Source: Novosphingobium sp. SG707 (lineage in GTDB: Bacteria > Pseudomonadota > Alphaproteobacteria > Sphingomonadales > Sphingomonadaceae). From it: a stretch of 64,000 nt of DNA. The position numbers and the translations under genes are program-made. This document shows, piece by piece, positions 60,988-64,000 of this stretch; the stretch's first letter is position 1, and every line of letters begins with the position of its first letter. The notes below the pieces were generated by a model. The model searched no databases, was not told where the DNA came from, and saw only the letters and a list, made by a program, of their open reading frames with translations. Location: NCBI RefSeq assembly GCF_012275515.1, contig NZ_JAAZQL010000012.1:1-64000 (forward strand), read 5' to 3'.

Positions 60988-61512
60988 TCAGTTGATGGGC
61001 GACATGCCCAGACCGTTGCGATAATTGAGCGTGATCGAAACGCGCGTGGGGCCGTTGCCCGCCACCGCCTTGGTCGCGGCGGCCTTGGGCTTGTGCCAGC
61101 CAAGGCGCGGGTTCGAGGCAAAGCCGATGCCATCGACCCACCAGCCGAACTTGCGGTTGTTGTCCCGGTCGTGCAGCAGCATGATCGAATAGGCCCCCGC
61201 CGCCGGAACGCGCACGCAGATCTGGACATTGCCGCTGGCGGGCGTTTCTTCCTCAACCCGGCGAAACGCCTTGCCCTGATAGACGAGCACATTGTCATCC
61301 ATCAGGAAATCGGCGTCATTGTTGGGATAGACCTCAAGCTTGAGCTTGCCGGTGCGATCCTTGAGCCCCACCACATCGACCAGAAAGGCCGGGCCGCTTT
61401 CATTGGCGCGACATTTGCCTTCCGCCTTGCCCAATTCGGGCGTGGAGGCCAGCGGTACCGCCGGCTTGGCCGGCGCTTCGGCGGCAAGGATCAGGGGCAA
61501 CAACAGAGCCAT
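60988..61512 (-). CDS. DUF2141-family secreted protein
   Basis: 174 residues with a short hydrophobic leader (MALLLPLILAAEAPA). The domain contains KLKLEVYPNNDADFL (about 56-70), ICVRVPAAGAYSIMLLHDRDNNRKFGWWVDGIGFASNP (about 98-135), the HDxDxNxKxD-like core of the family. A beta-sandwich in the periplasm is expected. Function unknown. It starts 3 bp after the stop of the membrane protein gene, so the two are co-translated. Confidence 0.8.
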   Translation of the reverse strand: MALLLPLILAAEAPAKPAVPLASTPELGKAEGKCRANESGPAFLVDVVGLKDRTGKLKLEVYPNNDADFLMDDNVLVYQGKAFRRVEEETPASGNVQICVRVPAAGAYSIMLLHDRDNNRKFGWWVDGIGFASNPRLGWHKPKAAATKAVAGNGPTRVSITLNYRNGLGMSPIN

Positions 61513-61515
61513 GCT

Positions 61516-62538
61516 TTATCCTTCTTTGCGCGAGGTGATAAGATCGACAGTGGCAAACACCGTGCCCACGATAATATGGGCAATCGGGTAAAGGACAGCC
61601 ATCATCGCCAGCAGGTATGAAATCTGATCATCATGCCCCATCAGGAAGATGGCAAGACCCGAAAAAGCGGCGTCTTTATAAGGCACAAGCGGCAGGCGCG
61701 AAATCAGCATCCGCAGCGTGGCCAGCACCAGCCAGATGCCATAGGCCACATCGGGCAGCACCAGATGCCAGAGCAGCGCGGTCAGCCCCACATAGGCGAT
61801 GATGCGCAGGAAATGGACGCCGGTGATGATCCACAATTCGCGCCGGGGCAGCGAGAACAGCTTTTGCCGGAACAGCAGGATGACAAAGGAGGTAACCAGC
61901 ACCACGCCCAGCGAGGTGAACACGGTGGTCGTGTCCTTGCCCATCACGCCCGACTGGATGATCTTCCACGCCGCGCCCAGCATCACCAGCGTGGCGATAT
62001 TGCCCGTCAGCGCCGAGAGGATGGCCATGTCCTTGATCGCGCCGAAGGGGGCCGTCACCATGCCCAGCCGCGCCCGCGCCCAGGCATAGAACTGCACTTC
62101 GCCCAGATAGGACATCAGCAGTTCATTCGACACCTGCTTGCGCAGCAGAGCCGGGATGCCCGAGGCCGGGATGCGCCACAACCGGCGATAGATCACCCAT
62201 TCGGACAGCGGCGGCATCATGTAATTGATGGCAAACACGATCCAGAACGGCGCCGAACGCGGCACCATCTCGATCAGCCCCTTGGGGTTGAGATCGAGCA
62301 ACCGCACCGCCACCACCACTAGAATCGCCAGCGAGATCAACGAGCTGGCAAAACCGGCGATGCGCGAACGGCGCTGATTGGCCTCTTCCAGGGCGATGTC
62401 GCGGACGGGGGCCGGTTCGGCCGCCGGTTCGCCTGCCGGTTTTGAGGCCTCGCCATGGGCGGGGCTTTGGGTCAACATCTGTTGTGCTTCCTGATCCGCC
62501 ACGGTTGGTGCCGCGCCCGATGGTGTCTTGTCGCTCAT
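61516..62538 (-). CDS. Polytopic membrane protein of unknown function in the envelope module
   Basis: 340 residues. The first 60 are Ala/Pro/Glu-rich and probably disordered. About eight hydrophobic segments follow (for example SSLISLAILVVVAVRLLDLNP, about 65-85). Conserved-looking polar positions in the membrane part include NYMMPPLSEWVIYRRLW and FYAWARARLG. The arrangement slightly recalls flippase/LPG-synthase-like membrane domains, but no family is claimed. Its neighbours (GT4, DUF2334 deacetylase, MMPL transporter) suggest lipid or glycolipid assembly. Confidence 0.75.
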   Translation of the reverse strand: MSDKTPSGAAPTVADQEAQQMLTQSPAHGEASKPAGEPAAEPAPVRDIALEEANQRRSRIAGFASSLISLAILVVVAVRLLDLNPKGLIEMVPRSAPFWIVFAINYMMPPLSEWVIYRRLWRIPASGIPALLRKQVSNELLMSYLGEVQFYAWARARLGMVTAPFGAIKDMAILSALTGNIATLVMLGAAWKIIQSGVMGKDTTTVFTSLGVVLVTSFVILLFRQKLFSLPRRELWIITGVHFLRIIAYVGLTALLWHLVLPDVAYGIWLVLATLRMLISRLPLVPYKDAAFSGLAIFLMGHDDQISYLLAMMAVLYPIAHIIVGTVFATVDLITSRKEG

Positions 62539-62647
62539 AGTGGCGCCGCCTTGGCAGGCTTTGCCCGTGATTGCCAGTAGGCAACTTGCGCCATGCTGAT
62601 GGGCCTTTTGGGGCTAACGGGGGCTGAACGGGCCATGGGGCTGATGT

Positions 62648-63391
62648 TCAGCCTGCCGGCAATTCGCCGTAGCGCGCCGGGCGGCGGCGGGCGGCAAAGC
62701 TGGTGTAGGTGGCGCGGATCGAGGAAATCAGCGCGGGAACAGTGGTATCGCCCGGATGCACCGCGATGCGCGCCACATCCAGCCCATGGAGCCCCACCCG
62801 CGCGAGCCCGGCAAAGAAGCGCGAGGAAAGCTGGCGCCCCTTGGTCCGGCTGGCCCATGTCACCACCGGGCCGCGCGCCAATGTCTCACCCGTTTCGGGC
62901 CGCCACACGCGCATATGATCCTCGGCCAGAGGAAAGCCCGATTCGGCCAGCGCCGCCATCGCCCCCGGCCCATAGAGCCACGCGGGCGCGATAAAGCCCG
63001 CCGTCTCGCGCCCGATGATATCCTCGATCAGCTTGCGCCCGTCGGCCATCCGCCGCGCCGCCTCGGCCTGCGAAAGGCCGAGGAACTCGCCTTCGCTGGC
63101 GGTCATATGCTTGGCCTTGAAGGCCGCCACGCCGCTGTGCTGGGCCAGATCCTTGTGAAACCAGCCGTGGACGAACATTTCCACGCCGATATCCGACCAC
63201 CGCCGCAACTTGGCCTGATAGGCGGCATTGCCCGCCAGCGGCGCCTCGCTCCAGTGATCGGGCACGACCAGCATCGCGAAATTCATGCCGCCCAGCAGTT
63301 CGGACAGCAGATCGGCCAGCTGATCGACCTGCGCCTCGGCGCGCGGGCCGACATCGTGGATCGAGGCCAAAAGGATCTTTTCGCGGCTCAT
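62648..63391 (-). CDS. DUF2334-type polysaccharide deacetylase family protein
   Basis: 247 residues. Opening LLASIHDVGPRAEAQVDQLADLL (about 7-29), with the His-Asp pair of the NodB-like fold. GMNFAMLVVPDHW (about 35-47), and VEMFVHGWFHKD (about 70-81) with a further His pair for metal binding. TAGFIAPAWLYGP (about 130-142) completes the pocket. The family is expected to deacetylate N- or O-acetyl sugars. It overlaps the MMPL transporter stop by four bases (start TCAT at 63388-63391), so the two are tightly linked. It is a likely counterpart of HpnK in hopanoid-type loci. Confidence 0.85.
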   Translation of the reverse strand: MSREKILLASIHDVGPRAEAQVDQLADLLSELLGGMNFAMLVVPDHWSEAPLAGNAAYQAKLRRWSDIGVEMFVHGWFHKDLAQHSGVAAFKAKHMTASEGEFLGLSQAEAARRMADGRKLIEDIIGRETAGFIAPAWLYGPGAMAALAESGFPLAEDHMRVWRPETGETLARGPVVTWASRTKGRQLSSRFFAGLARVGLHGLDVARIAVHPGDTTVPALISSIRATYTSFAARRRPARYGELPAG

Positions 63392-64000
63392 GGCTTATCC
63401 TTCTTATGCACCGGACCCAGCAGCGCAGGCTCAAAGATCAGCGCACAGATCAGCGTCCAGACCAGCGAGAGCATCAGGATCAGCCCCATGCTGGCCGTGC
63501 CGGGATGGGCGCTGAACCACAGCGCGCCAAAGGCTGAACCTGTGGCCAGCGCGCTGCACAAAACCGCGCGGGCCAGCGAGGTCTGCAACAGATCGCCCAC
63601 CCCCGAACGCCACGCCATGACGAAATAGATGTGAAACGCCACGCCCACCCCGAACAACAACGGAAAGGCGATGATATTGGCAAAGTTCAGCGGTTGCCCG
63701 ATCGCCACGCATGTTCCCAGCGTCAGGAAGCCCGACAGCACCACCGGGGCCAGCGTAAAGGCCACCTCTCGCACCGAACGCAGCACCAGCCAGAGCAGGA
63801 GCGACACCAGCGCCAGCGCCAGAATGCCCGCTGTGATAAAGGCATGGGCCACGGTCTTGGCGGCCTCCTGTGTCGCCACGGGCAGGCCGGTGGCGCGCGG
63901 CGCCTCGGCGCGCACGGCGGCGGTAAAGCGCGCGATGGTGGCATTGTCGGTGCCATTACCCGCAGGCGTCACCTGAACCAGCGCGCGGCCATCCTTGGCC
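63388..64000 (-). CDS. MMPL/RND-family lipid transporter, HpnN-like (partial, C-terminal part)
   Basis: About 204 residues are in the window and the frame stays open to the right edge. GRALVQVTPAGN precedes a helix-rich part: AFITAGILALALVSLLLWLVL, VAFTLAPVVLSGFLTLGTCVAI, NIIAFPLLFGVGVAFHIYFVMAWR (the MMPL fourth-helix GxGVDYxIF-like region, here GVGVAFHIY) and a final helix ending LLGPVHKK. RND/MMPL proteins use the proton gradient to move lipids or glycolipids through the envelope. The HpnN-like call rests on the C-terminal layout and neighbours. Confidence 0.85.
   Translation of the reverse strand, partial: AKDGRALVQVTPAGNGTDNATIARFTAAVRAEAPRATGLPVATQEAAKTVAHAFITAGILALALVSLLLWLVLRSVREVAFTLAPVVLSGFLTLGTCVAIGQPLNFANIIAFPLLFGVGVAFHIYFVMAWRSGVGDLLQTSLARAVLCSALATGSAFGALWFSAHPGTASMGLILMLSLVWTLICALIFEPALLGPVHKKDKP

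Noticed and set aside
1..64000. CRISPR arrays, tRNA or rRNA genes
   Set aside because: No direct-repeat/spacer pattern and no recognisable tRNA or rRNA sequence was seen; the only repeat family is the three palindromic elements.

Overview
The window looks like chromosomal DNA of a sphingomonad alphaproteobacterium, probably Novosphingobium or a close relative. The grounds are high GC, short tightly packed genes with ATGA stop/start overlaps, an exosortase of the sphingomonad V type next to EpsI and EpsD partners, a PEP-CTERM protein, and an HpnN-like MMPL transporter. The genus is inferred from gene content, not from a marker gene.

About 0-45 kb is one large exopolysaccharide (EPS) region. 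It holds five glycosyltransferases (GT2 at 100, 5161 and 37291; GT4 at 1515 and 16285) and a priming sugar transferase (26612). Two polymerase/ligase-type membrane proteins (6385, 13519) and two flippases (14940, 38187) are present. Export genes are a GumB/Wza-type protein (4347), an outer-membrane barrel (2971) and a Wzc-type chain-length regulator/tyrosine kinase (39523). Tailoring genes are two acyltransferases (11708, 29494), a D-glucuronyl C5-epimerase family protein (10739), a GMC-oxidoreductase/SDR fusion (21150) and a stand-alone GMC paralogue (27748). Possible depolymerases are two GH16 enzymes (17448, 36383) and two Tat-exported GH26-like paralogues (19913, 25075). An IS256-family element (9236-10605) with perfect inverted repeats and a 9-bp target duplication sits inside the cluster. 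At 31.6-35.5 kb lies a compact protein-sorting module: retropepsin-like protease, PEP-CTERM protein, exosortase, EpsI and EpsD-like PPIase. An orphan secretin (43451) closes the region.

About 45-64 kb is mostly housekeeping or envelope functions. It contains a cytochrome b plus molybdopterin enzyme pair, nucleotide-sugar genes (WecB, WecC and a TviB-type dehydrogenase that could feed aminouronic acids into surface glycans), a thermonuclease, a CNT nucleoside transporter and a K+ channel. These are followed by a glutaminyl cyclase, DapD, a large S8 autotransporter and an M19 dipeptidase. The right edge is a five-gene envelope-lipid-like module (GT4, DUF2141, membrane protein, DUF2334 deacetylase, MMPL transporter) that runs off the window.

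The most striking non-coding feature is a family of three nested palindromic elements of 215-266 bp (46871, 51063, 58042). They fill all three convergent gene gaps of the right part, while none of the seven convergent gaps in the EPS part has one. No tRNA, rRNA, CRISPR array or replication origin was recognised.
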